From Agrobacterium rubi TR3 = NBRC 13261 (GTDB lineage: Bacteria > Pseudomonadota > Alphaproteobacteria > Rhizobiales > Rhizobiaceae), in contig NZ_BBJU01000017.1 in assembly GCF_000739935.1 (NCBI RefSeq), positions 89,508-153,507 on the forward strand: a stretch of 64,000 bases of DNA, given 5' to 3'. Made by a program: the position numbers and the translations under genes. The notes beneath the pieces were generated by a model, which was not told where the DNA came from, ran no database searches, and saw only the letters and a program-made list of their open reading frames with translations. Positions 9,788-20,748 of the stretch are shown here, piece by piece. The first letter of the stretch is position 1. Each line of letters begins with the position of its first letter.

Positions 9788-10489
9788 ATGCGCGAGATCA
9801 TATTCGATACGGAAACGACGGGTCTGGAATCAAAGGCCGACCGCATCATCGAAATCGGCGGCATCGAACTGTTCAATCATTTTCCGACCGGCCGTACACT
9901 GCACCTCTACATCAATCCCGGCGACCGCAAGGTTCATCCCGATGCCTTAGCCGTCCATGGCATCACCGACGAGTTCCTGCAGGACAAACCGAAATTCGAA
10001 GAGGTCGTTCAGGAAATCCGTGATTTTTTCGAAGGCGCGCGGTGGGTGGCCCACAATGCCACCTTTGATATGGGCTTTATCAATGCCGAGTTTGCCCGGA
10101 TCGGCATTGAAGCCGTGTCGCCGGAGGTCGTGACCGATACATTGTCCATGGCGCGGCGCAAACATCCCATGGGTCCGAACTCCCTGGATGCGCTGTGCCG
10201 TCGCTATGGCATCGACAATTCGCATCGTACCAAGCACGGCGCATTGCTCGACTCCGAACTTCTGGCCGAAGTGTATATCGAGATGATCGGCGGACGTCAG
10301 ACGGCGCTGGGTTTCGGCAGTTCCGCCAAGACGCGTTCAACGAGCCTGGTGGAAGACGTTCCCATTGAAGTCCTGACGCGCGAAAAGCCCCTGCCATCGA
10401 GACTGAACCCAGATGTCGCTGCTGCGCATGGAAAATTGGTTCTATCGATGGGTGACAAGGCGATCTGGAACAAATACCAGCAGAATTAG
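9788..10489 (+). CDS. dnaQ: DNA polymerase III epsilon subunit, proofreading 3'-5' exonuclease
   Basis: Proofreading exonuclease of the replicative polymerase. From the ATG at 9788 the protein is 233 residues with ExoI FDTETTG (D7, E9), ExoII HNATFDMGF and the ExoIII region HGALLDSELLAEVY, i.e. a DEDDh-type nuclease. The C-terminal tail that binds the polymerase subunit is present. A longer open frame upstream lies within coaE and is not the start. It closes the ppsR-dnaQ operon and is followed by a strong terminator. Confidence 0.96.
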   Translation: MREIIFDTETTGLESKADRIIEIGGIELFNHFPTGRTLHLYINPGDRKVHPDALAVHGITDEFLQDKPKFEEVVQEIRDFFEGARWVAHNATFDMGFINAEFARIGIEAVSPEVVTDTLSMARRKHPMGPNSLDALCRRYGIDNSHRTKHGALLDSELLAEVYIEMIGGRQTALGFGSSAKTRSTSLVEDVPIEVLTREKPLPSRLNPDVAAAHGKLVLSMGDKAIWNKYQQN

Positions 10490-10547
10490 AGCGTTCCTTG
10501 TTAAATGGAAACGCTTAGGCGTTGTCCTTATGTCGGCAGAAATCGTC

Positions 10548-10586
10548 CAACAAAAAACCCGGGCTTGCGACCCGGGTTTTTTGTTG
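10548..10586. terminator. Bidirectional terminator between dnaQ and secB
   Basis: Perfect 16-bp inverted repeat (10548-10563 and 10571-10586) with a 7-base loop; the stem is GC-rich in the centre and has A6/T6 flanks, so it can end convergent dnaQ and secB transcripts. Confidence 0.92.
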
Positions 10587-10601
10587 TCGGAAGTTCAAAG
10601 A

Positions 10602-11084
10602 TCAGTTCGGAACGGCCTGGACCTTGGCGCGAGCCTGTTCTTCGGCAACGCGCTGCGCAAACATCTGCGAGAAATCGATCGGGTCGATCATCAGTGGCGG
10701 GAAGCCACCATTGCGGGTGACGTCGGCAATGATCTGGCGTGCGAAGGGGAAGAGAAGGCGCGGGCACTCGATGAAGAGCACCGGCAGCATGTGTTCCTGC
10801 GGAAAACCGGTGATGCGGAACACGCCGCCATAGACCAGCTCGGCCACGAACAAAACCTTGTCGCCATCCTTGGCTTCGGCGTTCAGCGTCAGCACGACGT
10901 CGAAATCGGAACCCGAGATCGGATTGGCATTGACGTTGACATTGATGTTGATCGCCGGTGCACCGTCACGGGCCTGGAGCGAGCGGGGCGCGCCCGGATT
11001 TTCGAACGACAGGTCCTTGGTGTATTGGGTCAGAATGTTGAGGGATGGGTTTGCACCGTCCTGCACACCGTTTTCAGTGGTCAT
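10602..11084 (-). CDS. secB: Protein-export chaperone SecB
   Basis: Cytoplasmic tetrameric chaperone that keeps precursor proteins unfolded and hands them to SecA. The 160-residue protein has the family's N-terminal region with [15 protein letters not shown] and the [15 protein letters not shown] segment, and the C-terminal [10 protein letters not shown] motif. It is transcribed convergently to dnaQ and lies downstream of fxsA, with 84 bp between fxsA's stop and the secB start. Confidence 0.97.
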   Translation of the reverse strand: MTTENGVQDGANPSLNILTQYTKDLSFENPGAPRSLQARDGAPAININVNVNANPISGSDFDVVLTLNAEAKDGDKVLFVAELVYGGVFRITGFPQEHMLPVLFIECPRLLFPFARQIIADVTRNGGFPPLMIDPIDFSQMFAQRVAEEQARAKVQAVPN

Positions 11085-11168
11085 AATATGTCCTCGCGGA
11101 TTGAATTCTTGGAAGCCCGTCTATCATCTAGACCAAGGCCTTACAACCCTTCGATATGAAGGGTGGCG

Positions 11169-11681
11169 TCAGGATTTCGGCAGGTCGCGGTCACCCTTAT
11201 TCGACGACCATGGAGACTGTCTTGGGCCATCCCGGTGGAAATCGTCTTCGTCCAGATCGACCACTTTCGACGACGGTTCGCCTTGAGGGCCGGCATGGAA
11301 ACCCCGGCTCTTGAACGAACTGGCCACGACGATGCGCGGGCCGAAGGATGTCCAGATCAGCGATCGGAAGCTGGGGATCAGCAAGAGAAGGCCGATCGTA
11401 TCGGTGATGAAGCCCGGCAGAAACAAGAGAATGCCCGCAATCACCCGCATGCCACCACTGACGATGGCTTTCGCCGGTTCGCCGCCGGTACGGCTTGCAT
11501 TTTGAAGATCGCGCATCATGCCCAGTCCGCCCGATCTCAAAATGACGAGGCCGAGAAACGAGGTGAGCAGAATGAGCGCCAAGGTCAGCCAGACGCCCAA
11601 GGCCTTGCCCACGACGATGAAGCCGGCAATTTCCAGGATCGGCATCAACAGGACGACGATGGGTAACAAAGAGAAACGCAT
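11169..11681 (-). CDS. fxsA: FxsA family membrane protein
   Basis: FxsA-like cytoplasmic-membrane protein. The E. coli member relieves exclusion of phage T7 by the F plasmid when overproduced; its native role is unclear. Using the ATG at 11681 gives 170 residues with two strongly hydrophobic N-terminal segments (about 5-45), the LLTSFLGLVILRSGG motif and a third segment LLFLPGFITDTIGLLLLIP, then a hydrophilic acidic tail. A much longer frame upstream (to 12026) overlaps timA antisense and is not credible. It is divergent from timA. Confidence 0.88.
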   Translation of the reverse strand: MRFSLLPIVVLLMPILEIAGFIVVGKALGVWLTLALILLTSFLGLVILRSGGLGMMRDLQNASRTGGEPAKAIVSGGMRVIAGILLFLPGFITDTIGLLLLIPSFRSLIWTSFGPRIVVASSFKSRGFHAGPQGEPSSKVVDLDEDDFHRDGPRQSPWSSNKGDRDLPKS

Positions 11682-11931
11682 ATTCCGAGCCTTGCGTGTT
11701 GTCGAAACCCGTGCGCCTAGTGCAGGCGCTTGAGATGTCCCGACGGACTGAACCGACGCACCGGACGAAATGAAAAGCAGTTTCTGGCTCATCCGATGCT
11801 TGAACAGAAACCATATCGCCAATTTGCCCGTCTTGGGAGACCGGCGTTCGAATCTGCATATTTGAATGATGAACAGATGCAGACTATATGATGTGTAGAA
11901 AATTGAATTTAAATGGTGGTGTCGGTAAAAG

Positions 11932-12630
11932 ATGAACTCAAGCGACTTAATAACATTGTTTTTTCTTGTGGCTGCTGTGCTGGTTTTCTTCCAGCTTCGC
12001 AGTGTCCTTGGTCGTCGGACCGGCAATGAAAAGCCGCCTGTGGATCCCTATACCCCGCGCGATGCCGTCAAATCTCCCGCCACAGACGATAACAAGGTCG
12101 TGACCTTGCCGAAGCGTGGCGAAGAGGATGAGGAAAATCGTTTTGCCGAGATCGACGCCATCGCACCGGCGGGCTCTGCATTGAACGATTCGCTTCGGGA
12201 GCTGAACAAGACCGATCCGACATTCCGCCCGAAGGAATTTTTGAACGGTGCACGCATGGCCTACGAGATGATCGTCATGGCATTTGCCGAAGGCGATAGA
12301 AAAATCCTCAAGGATCTCCTGTCCAAGGAAGTTTACGAGGGCTTTGACGCCGCCATTACCGAGCGGGAAAGTCGCGGCGAAGTGGTCAAATCGACCTTTG
12401 TCGGCACCGAAAAGATCGATATCACCCAGGCGAGCATCCGCGATTCTGAAGAGCAGATCACCCTGCGGATCAAGAGCCAGCTGATTTCCGCCACCTATGA
12501 CAAGGATGGCAAGCTGATCGATGGTGATCCGGAAAGCGTATCCGATGTCGACGACATCTGGACCTTCTCGCGGGATATCCGCTCGCGCGATCCGAACTGG
12601 AAGCTGATCGCGACCGAATCCGAACAATGA
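11932..12630 (+). CDS. Tim44/TimA-like membrane-anchored adaptor protein
   Basis: The 232-residue protein has one N-terminal membrane segment (about 6-21, LITLFFLVAAVLVFFQL), a charged linker, and a C-terminal Tim44-like domain from about 95 containing FLNGARMAYEMIVMAFAEGD and a final DPNWKLIATE. In mitochondria Tim44 links the Tim23 channel to Hsp70; in alphaproteobacteria the role is unsettled, with Caulobacter TimA as the reference. It is coupled to mltA by an ATGA overlap, linking it genetically to cell-wall metabolism. Confidence 0.85.
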   Translation: MNSSDLITLFFLVAAVLVFFQLRSVLGRRTGNEKPPVDPYTPRDAVKSPATDDNKVVTLPKRGEEDEENRFAEIDAIAPAGSALNDSLRELNKTDPTFRPKEFLNGARMAYEMIVMAFAEGDRKILKDLLSKEVYEGFDAAITERESRGEVVKSTFVGTEKIDITQASIRDSEEQITLRIKSQLISATYDKDGKLIDGDPESVSDVDDIWTFSRDIRSRDPNWKLIATESEQ

Positions 12631-13745
12631 GCAGCCTTGGCCGCGATTTCGCGTTAGAAGAGGTATCGTTCGAGCAATTGCCCGGTTGGCAGACGGACGA
12701 TCCCTCTTCGCTGCTTCCGGCCATGCAATCCGTCCGCTCGCACCTGAGTCAATCAAAACCCTATCGCGCCGGGGCGCTCGGGCTGAGTGCGGAAGAGCTT
12801 TCGGCCCTGCTGGAAAAGGCCGACGAAGCCAGCTTTGAACATGCCAGCACCGCACGGCGGTTTTTCGAAGACCATTGCGTTCCCTTCAAGATATCACCGT
12901 CCCAGGGCAAAAGTGGCTTCGTGACCGCTTTCTATGAGCCTGAGCTCGACGTATCGGAAAAGCCCGATGCGACCTTCAAATATCCGATCTATCGTCGTCC
13001 ACCCGATCTGATCGATCTGGATGATGCCAACAGGCCGTCGGATATCGATCCCTATTATGCCTTCGGCTTGCAGCGCGATGGAGAGATTTCGACCTATCCT
13101 GATCGCGGTGAGATCGACCGTGGATATCTGGAGGGTCGAAGCCTGGAGATTGCCTGGGCCAAGTCCAAAGTGGATCTGTTCTTCGTGCATGTCCAGGGCG
13201 CCGCACGTCTTCGCTATGCCGATGGCACGATCAGGCGTATCACCTATGCCGCCAAGGCTGGCCATATGTTTTCACCCATCGGTCGCCTGCTGCTGGACAG
13301 GGGCGAGCTCGATCCCGCCACCATCTCGATGCAGACAATCCGGCAATGGCTGAATGATCATCCCGAAGAGGTGGACGAGGTGCTGTGGCACAACCGCTCC
13401 TACATCTTCTTCCGCGAGGCGGATGTGGAAGGGCTTGAACTCGGACCGATCGCGGCTGCCAAGGTGCCGTTGATCGCGGGCAGGGCGCTGGCGGTGGATC
13501 GCCTCATCCACACATTCGGCTTTCCGTTTTATATCAGCTCGCAAAGCCTGACCCATCTGGATCAAGGGCGTCCCTTCGGTCGGCTGATGCTGGCGCTCGA
13601 TACAGGCTCGGCCATCGTCGGGCCTGCACGGGGCGATATCTTCACCGGCTCTGGCGATGAGGCAGGCGAGTTGGCAGGCACCGTGCGCAACGCGGCAGAT
13701 TTCTATATCCTCATTCCGCGTGGGGCGGCGGAGAGGTATCGGTAA
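12627..13745 (+). CDS. mltA: Membrane-bound lytic murein transglycosylase A (MltA family)
   Basis: Cleaves the MurNAc-GlcNAc bond of peptidoglycan to give anhydro-muropeptides. The 372 residues contain the MltA domain (FVTAFYEPELDVSE) and the C-terminal 3D domain with FYISSQSLTHLDQGRPFGRLM and the catalytic aspartate region ARGDIFTGSG. Unlike the E. coli lipoprotein, no signal peptide or lipobox is visible: the N-terminus MSSLGRDFALEEVSF is hydrophilic. The start is fixed by the ATGA overlap with timA. It overlaps the next gene by a single base. Confidence 0.92.
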   Translation: MSSLGRDFALEEVSFEQLPGWQTDDPSSLLPAMQSVRSHLSQSKPYRAGALGLSAEELSALLEKADEASFEHASTARRFFEDHCVPFKISPSQGKSGFVTAFYEPELDVSEKPDATFKYPIYRRPPDLIDLDDANRPSDIDPYYAFGLQRDGEISTYPDRGEIDRGYLEGRSLEIAWAKSKVDLFFVHVQGAARLRYADGTIRRITYAAKAGHMFSPIGRLLLDRGELDPATISMQTIRQWLNDHPEEVDEVLWHNRSYIFFREADVEGLELGPIAAAKVPLIAGRALAVDRLIHTFGFPFYISSQSLTHLDQGRPFGRLMLALDTGSAIVGPARGDIFTGSGDEAGELAGTVRNAADFYILIPRGAAERYR

Positions 13746-14323
13746 TGAAGGGCGGTCGCAAACTCGGCAGAGACGAGCGCATCTTATGGGGCAAGGTTGC
13801 CAAGACGACCCGGCTGATTTCCGGCAGCGTCGAGGACTTGATGGCCTTTGAAGCGCTGGAAGCCGAGATCGAGCCCGTGCCTCCACCTCCACCCGCAAAA
13901 AAGCCCATTCCGCCTTTCCCGAAAATGATCATCGAGACGATACCGCAATCGGCATCGCCGGACCCGGACCGAAAGCGCATCCACAGCCCGCTGGAAAAGC
14001 CCGTCAAACGCAAGCTGACCCGCGGGCGGTTGCCGCTGGAAGCACGCATCGATCTGCACGGCATGTTTCAGAGCGAAGCGCATGCGGTGCTTCTCGATTT
14101 CCTCGTGCGTGCTCATGAGCGCGGCTTACGCCACGTTCTGGTCATCACAGGTAAGGGTCGCTCGATGGGCAGCGATGGCGCCTTGAAACGTGCGGTGCCG
14201 ATGTGGTTTTCCAAATCGGAATACCGTCACCTCATCTCGTCCTACGAGGATGCCTCGATGAACCACGGTGGGGATGGTGCGCTCTATGTGCGTCTGGCCC
14301 GCCGACGCGGAGACACGTCATGA
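13745..14323 (+). CDS. Smr/MutS2 domain protein
   Basis: The 192-residue protein has a charged N-terminus, a proline-rich linker (about 46-60) and a C-terminal Smr domain with the LEARIDLHGM (99-107) and VITGKGRS (133-140) motifs. Smr domains act as DNA or RNA endonucleases; stand-alone proteins of this kind are often called SmrA or DUF4815-like. It lies in the timA-mltA-smr-HTH run, overlapping both neighbours by a few bases. The substrate cannot be deduced. Confidence 0.88.
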   Translation: MKGGRKLGRDERILWGKVAKTTRLISGSVEDLMAFEALEAEIEPVPPPPPAKKPIPPFPKMIIETIPQSASPDPDRKRIHSPLEKPVKRKLTRGRLPLEARIDLHGMFQSEAHAVLLDFLVRAHERGLRHVLVITGKGRSMGSDGALKRAVPMWFSKSEYRHLISSYEDASMNHGGDGALYVRLARRRGDTS

Positions 14324-14685
14324 CGCCGTTTGCGGAAGCGGTGCGTGTTCTGCGCGACAAGAAGGGCGTAACGCAAAAGCAGATGGCGCTGGCGATCGGT
14401 GTGTCGCCCGCCTATCTCTCGGCACTGGAACATGGCAAGCGCGGCAAGCCGAGCTTCGATCTGCTCCAGCGCATCGCCGGTTATTTCAACATCATCTGGG
14501 ATGAGGCCGATGAACTCTTCTCGCTCGCAGGCACATCCGACCCCCGCGTGGTCATCGATACCGCCGGTTTGCCGCAGGAATATACCGCTTTCGCCAACGG
14601 ATTGGCGCGGAATATTCGCAAGCTGGCGCCAACTGTGATAGAGGAATTGGCAGAGGTGCTGCAAAAAAGCCGTTCTTACGATTGA
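14320..14685 (+). CDS. XRE-family helix-turn-helix transcriptional regulator
   Basis: A 121-residue protein with an N-terminal Cro/CI-type HTH: VTQKQMALAIGVSPAYLSALEHGKRGKPS (about 17-45). The rest is a short helical tail with no recognised ligand domain. The ATG at 14320 overlaps the smr stop by ATGA. It is the last gene before gyrB, 158 bp upstream of it, on the same strand. It could regulate the upstream operon, but no operator was identified. Confidence 0.88.
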   Translation: MTPFAEAVRVLRDKKGVTQKQMALAIGVSPAYLSALEHGKRGKPSFDLLQRIAGYFNIIWDEADELFSLAGTSDPRVVIDTAGLPQEYTAFANGLARNIRKLAPTVIEELAEVLQKSRSYD

Positions 14686-14777
14686 AACCCGCGCTATCCC
14701 CCGCTTTATGCAGGGTTTTGACGCTCGTGGACTTTGGATATCGAGGCGGAATTTCTATAGTCACACGTCAGATTTAA

Positions 14778-17279
<2,502 letters not shown>

Positions 17280-17303
17280 TTTTAGGTGGATTGTCGCGTC
17301 AGA

Positions 17304-17319
17304 CGATTCACGTGAAACG
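17304..17319. promoter_or_regulatory. Degenerate parS-like site
   Basis: CGATTCACGTGAAACG matches parS at 13 of 16 positions and keeps the TTCACGTGAA core. It is intergenic, between the gyrB stop and the terminator. Confidence 0.55.
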
Positions 17320-17326
17320 CATTTTT

Positions 17327-17367
17327 AACAAAAGGCCCGAGGGATATTCTTCCTCGGGCCTTTTGTT
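17327..17367. terminator. Bidirectional terminator between gyrB and nitroreductase gene
   Basis: Perfect 16-bp stem (17327-17342 and 17352-17367) with a 9-base loop and A/T-rich outer ends, between convergent genes. Confidence 0.9.
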
Positions 17368-17392
17368 TGATCTAATGCCGATGAAACAGGGT

Positions 17393-17995
17393 TTATTCGG
17401 CCTTGCCGGTAAACTTGCCCTCGAAGGCGACGTCGGAGAGCGGCACTCTGTCGCTCGGCACTTCCCGCTCTGCAAGCTCTGGCGATAGGGTGGACTTGTC
17501 AGCCATTGTCCCGATCGCGACGGCGGCCTCGACGACGAACCCGGCTGGGATGTCCAGTGTCTCGACGATCTTGTCCTTGAAGATCCCCGCCATGCCGTGG
17601 GCGTGGTAGCCGAGCATATGGGATTGCAAGGCAAGCGACAGCCAGGCAGCACCCGCATCGAAAGAATGGGTCGTTGCCGGTTTCTTCTCGCCGTCGCGGG
17701 AAATCGTAAAGTCGCGGGAAATGATGAAAAGCAGCACGGCGGCGTTTTTCGCCCAGACCTGATTGCCTTCCATCAACAGGCTGACAAAGGTCTCCCATTG
17801 CTCGGTGCCCTTATGGGCAAAGACAAAGCGCCATGGCTGCTGGTTGGATGAAGACGGCGCCCAATGCGCAGCGTCGAGGATCGTCAGCAGATGTTCTCTC
17901 GGCATTCCTGTCCCGTCAAACGCACGTGGCGACCAACGATCCAGAAATATGGGATCGACCGGATACTCGGACTGGCGTGAATTGGCGTAGGTCAT
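17393..17995 (-). CDS. Nitroreductase family protein
   Basis: FMN-dependent, NAD(P)H-using oxidoreductase of the nitroreductase superfamily. With the ATG at 17995, preceded by GAGGAG, it is 200 residues. The N-terminal FMN-binding segment WSPRAFDGTGMP and the AAHWAPSSSNQQPWRF motif are clear. The physiological substrate is unknown; family members reduce nitroaromatics, quinones or act on flavins. It stands alone on the minus strand, convergent to gyrB. Confidence 0.88.
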   Translation of the reverse strand: MTYANSRQSEYPVDPIFLDRWSPRAFDGTGMPREHLLTILDAAHWAPSSSNQQPWRFVFAHKGTEQWETFVSLLMEGNQVWAKNAAVLLFIISRDFTISRDGEKKPATTHSFDAGAAWLSLALQSHMLGYHAHGMAGIFKDKIVETLDIPAGFVVEAAVAIGTMADKSTLSPELAEREVPSDRVPLSDVAFEGKFTGKAE

Positions 17996-18189
17996 ATCAT
18001 CTCCTCGACACTGTTTGACGTCATGATGCATAGGCGCACCGTGAGGCCCTCAGGAAATGTCATACACCCCCGCTGAGGAAAATGCCTCCTACAATCCGAA
18101 GAGCGATGTTTTGAATTGCTAGCAGGGGTGACACGGATAAATAGTTCGTTCATATATGCAGAAACATGTCGGACAACGGGAGAAATGTC

Positions 18190-19032
18190 ATGAAATTGTT
18201 ACGCGTCGGCCAACCGGGTCACGAAAAGCCAGCTATCCTCGATGCTGATGGAAAGGTGCGCGATTTGTCCGCGCATGTGAAAGACATCGGTGGCGATGCC
18301 ATTTCTCCCGAAGGTCTCAAGAAGATCGCAGCCATCGATCTGGCTTCGCTTCCGGTTCTGAGCGACGACCGTATCGGCGCTTGCGTCTCCGGCACCGGCA
18401 AATTCATTTGTATCGGTCTCAATTTCTCCGATCACGCAGCTGAAACAGGCGCCACTGTGCCACCGGAGCCGGTGATTTTCATGAAGGCCACATCGGCTAT
18501 CGTCGGACCGAACGACGATGTCGTTATCCCGCGCGGTTCAGAAAAGACGGACTGGGAAGTCGAACTCGGCGTGGTCATCGGCAAAACGGCGAAATATGTC
18601 TCCGAAGCCGATGCTCTGGATTACGTCGCCGGCTATTGCGTTTCGCATGATGTGTCAGAGCGTGCCTTCCAGTCCGAGCGTCAGGGACAATGGACCAAGG
18701 GCAAGTCCTGCGATACCTTCGGTCCGGTCGGCCCATGGCTCGTCACCAAGGACGAAGTCGCCGATCCGCAAAACCTCGGCATGTGGCTGAAGGTCAATGG
18801 CGAGACGATGCAGAACGGCTCCAGCAAGACCATGGTCTATGGCGTTGCCCATGTCGTCTCCTACCTCAGCCAGTTCATGTCCCTGCATCCCGGCGACATC
18901 ATCTCCACCGGCACCCCTCCCGGCGTCGGCCTCGGCATGAAGCCACAACGCTTCTTGAAGGCAGGCGACGTGGTCGAGCTCGGCATCGAAGGTCTCGGCA
19001 CGCAGAAGCAGACATTCGTGGCCGACGTCTGA
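18190..19032 (+). CDS. Fumarylacetoacetate hydrolase (FAH) family protein
   Basis: Metal-dependent hydrolase or isomerase of the FAH superfamily, close in layout to 2-hydroxyhepta-2,4-diene-1,7-dioate isomerases and ureidoglycolate lyase-like proteins. The 280-residue protein starts at ATG 18190 behind GGGAGA; an upstream in-frame ATG at 18166 lacks a ribosome site. Likely metal ligands E123, E125 (DWEVELGVVIG) and D154 (CVSHDVSER) and the STGTPPGVGLGM motif are intact. It is monocistronic with a terminator behind it. The exact substrate cannot be assigned. Confidence 0.87.
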   Translation: MKLLRVGQPGHEKPAILDADGKVRDLSAHVKDIGGDAISPEGLKKIAAIDLASLPVLSDDRIGACVSGTGKFICIGLNFSDHAAETGATVPPEPVIFMKATSAIVGPNDDVVIPRGSEKTDWEVELGVVIGKTAKYVSEADALDYVAGYCVSHDVSERAFQSERQGQWTKGKSCDTFGPVGPWLVTKDEVADPQNLGMWLKVNGETMQNGSSKTMVYGVAHVVSYLSQFMSLHPGDIISTGTPPGVGLGMKPQRFLKAGDVVELGIEGLGTQKQTFVADV

Positions 19033-19059
19033 GTCTGTTATTGAACAGTGCGGAATGAA

Positions 19060-19085
19060 AAAGGGCAGGCCTTGGCTTGCCCTTT
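19060..19085 (+). terminator. Terminator downstream of FAH-family gene
   Basis: An 8-bp stem AAAGGGCA/TGCCCTTT extended inward by three more pairs (one G-U) with a 4-base loop; located 27 bases after the stop codon. Confidence 0.7.
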
Positions 19086-19129
19086 CGCGTCTGCGTGTGA
19101 CAAGCTGCTACCTTGCTGCGGGGGTAGTT

Positions 19130-19390
19130 GTGAGAATAATAAAGATATTATTGGCAGTCCTGTGCATCGCAGGCGCTTGTATCATCTTAGGGTATTGGCT
19201 GGCTTTTCAGGCAGGTTTGAACGGCCTTTACAAATGCGAGGACGTTGCCTGTCCTTGGATTGTTCTCCTGATCACGGGCCCGATGTTTTCATTAGCTTTG
19301 GCAATGATCGCTTCCCTGATCTTCATCGGGCTCAGACTCCGTAAATCCTTTAAAACTAAGCGTCGAGACATCGGCCAACTCCCAAAATAA
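19130..19390 (+). CDS. Small hypothetical membrane protein
   Basis: Not recognised. From a GTG at 19130 the frame gives 86 residues with two hydrophobic segments (about 3-22 and 43-66) separated by a short loop with two cysteines, CEDVAC, and a basic C-terminal tail. A longer version from ATG 19055 would run through the terminator hairpin, so the GTG is preferred. Base composition is visibly less GC-rich than the neighbours. It lies alone between the FAH gene and phaZ. The reading frame may not be expressed. Confidence 0.45.
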   Translation: MRIIKILLAVLCIAGACIILGYWLAFQAGLNGLYKCEDVACPWIVLLITGPMFSLALAMIASLIFIGLRLRKSFKTKRRDIGQLPK

Positions 19391-19467
19391 TGGCCTTATT
19401 TTGTGCATGTGCGAAAAGATGCTATCATGACGAAAAGAAGTCGATAAACGACGGGAGGCGTTCATCC

Positions 19468-20703
19468 ATGTTCTATCAGTTTTATGAAATGAACCACGCG
19501 GCCATGATGCCGCTGCGGGCCAGCGCCGATATGATGCGGCAGGCCTTCAATAATCCCGTCAATCCTCTGTCCAACACAGCATTCGGAAGAAGCCTCGACG
19601 CTGGCTTTGAAGTATTCGAGCGGCTGACACGTCGCTACTGCAAGCCGCAATTCGATCTCTCGGAGACGGTGATCGGAGGACAATCCGTTGGAGTGAGTGA
19701 AGAGATTGTCTGGTCGCTGCCGTTCTGCAATCTCATCCGTTTCAAACGCGATTTCCCTGTCGGCCAAGCGCCTGACCCGAAAGTCCTGCTGGTTGCGCCC
19801 ATGTCCGGCCACTACGCGACCTTGCTGCGCGGCACGGTCGAGGCGCTTTTGCCGTCTGCCGATCTCTACATTACGGACTGGCTGGATGCGCGCAACGTGG
19901 CGCTGACGGATGGCCGTTTCGATCTCGATGATTACATCGATTACCTCATCGATATGATCCACCACATTGGTGAGGGCGTGCATGTCGTGGCAGTTTGCCA
20001 GCCGTCCGTGCCGGTGCTGGCTGCCGTTTCGCTGATGGAAGCCGATGAGGACAAATGCGCACCGGCTTCCATGACGCTGATGGGCGGGCCGATCGATACG
20101 CGGATCAACCCGACTGCCGTCAACGAAATGGCCAAGGGTAAGCCCATCGAGTGGTTCCGTGACAATGTCATCATGCATGTGCCGTGGCCGCAGCCTGGTT
20201 TTGGTCGCGCGGTTTATCCCGGCTTCCTGCAACTCACCGGCTTCATGTCGATGAACTTGGACAAGCATATGACGGCACACAAGGATTTCTACATGAACCT
20301 TGTGAAGAACGATGGTGAGACGGCGGAGAAGCACCGCGAGTTCTACGATGAGTATCTGGCGGTGATGGATCTGACGGCAGAATTTTATCTCCAGACCGTG
20401 GAAACCGTGTTCATCGAACATGCGCTTCCCAAGGGAACCATGCTGCATCGGGGCAGGGCGGTAGACCCGTCCGCCGCCAAGCGTACGGCGCTGTTCACCG
20501 TCGAGGGCGAGAACGACGACATTTCCGGCGTCGGCCAGACCAGGGCAGCGCATGATCTCTGCTCGAATATTCCGCCCGAGAAGCGAGAGCATTACATGCA
20601 GCCGGATGTCGGCCACTACGGCGTTTTCAATGGTTCGCGCTTCCGCCGCGATATCGTCCCACGTATGCTGGACTTCATCCATAAAAACGAACGTTCCGCA
20701 TAG
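19468..20703 (+). CDS. phaZ: Intracellular polyhydroxybutyrate depolymerase
   Basis: Mobilises stored poly-3-hydroxybutyrate granules. From ATG 19468, preceded by GGGAGG, it is 411 residues, as in PhaZ1-type enzymes. The alpha/beta-hydrolase core has the cysteine nucleophile in the AVCQPSVP motif (C177) instead of the usual serine lipase box, the ITDWLDARNVAL segment, and a C-terminal domain ending with the histidine region PDVGHYGVFNGSRFR. A longer frame upstream has no ribosome site. It is followed 45 bp later by the metalloprotease-like gene. Confidence 0.9.
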   Translation: MFYQFYEMNHAAMMPLRASADMMRQAFNNPVNPLSNTAFGRSLDAGFEVFERLTRRYCKPQFDLSETVIGGQSVGVSEEIVWSLPFCNLIRFKRDFPVGQAPDPKVLLVAPMSGHYATLLRGTVEALLPSADLYITDWLDARNVALTDGRFDLDDYIDYLIDMIHHIGEGVHVVAVCQPSVPVLAAVSLMEADEDKCAPASMTLMGGPIDTRINPTAVNEMAKGKPIEWFRDNVIMHVPWPQPGFGRAVYPGFLQLTGFMSMNLDKHMTAHKDFYMNLVKNDGETAEKHREFYDEYLAVMDLTAEFYLQTVETVFIEHALPKGTMLHRGRAVDPSAAKRTALFTVEGENDDISGVGQTRAAHDLCSNIPPEKREHYMQPDVGHYGVFNGSRFRRDIVPRMLDFIHKNERSA

Positions 20704-20748
20704 AGGCAACCGGATAGCTTTTTGCGCCGCGAATCGCTATGAAAGGCG

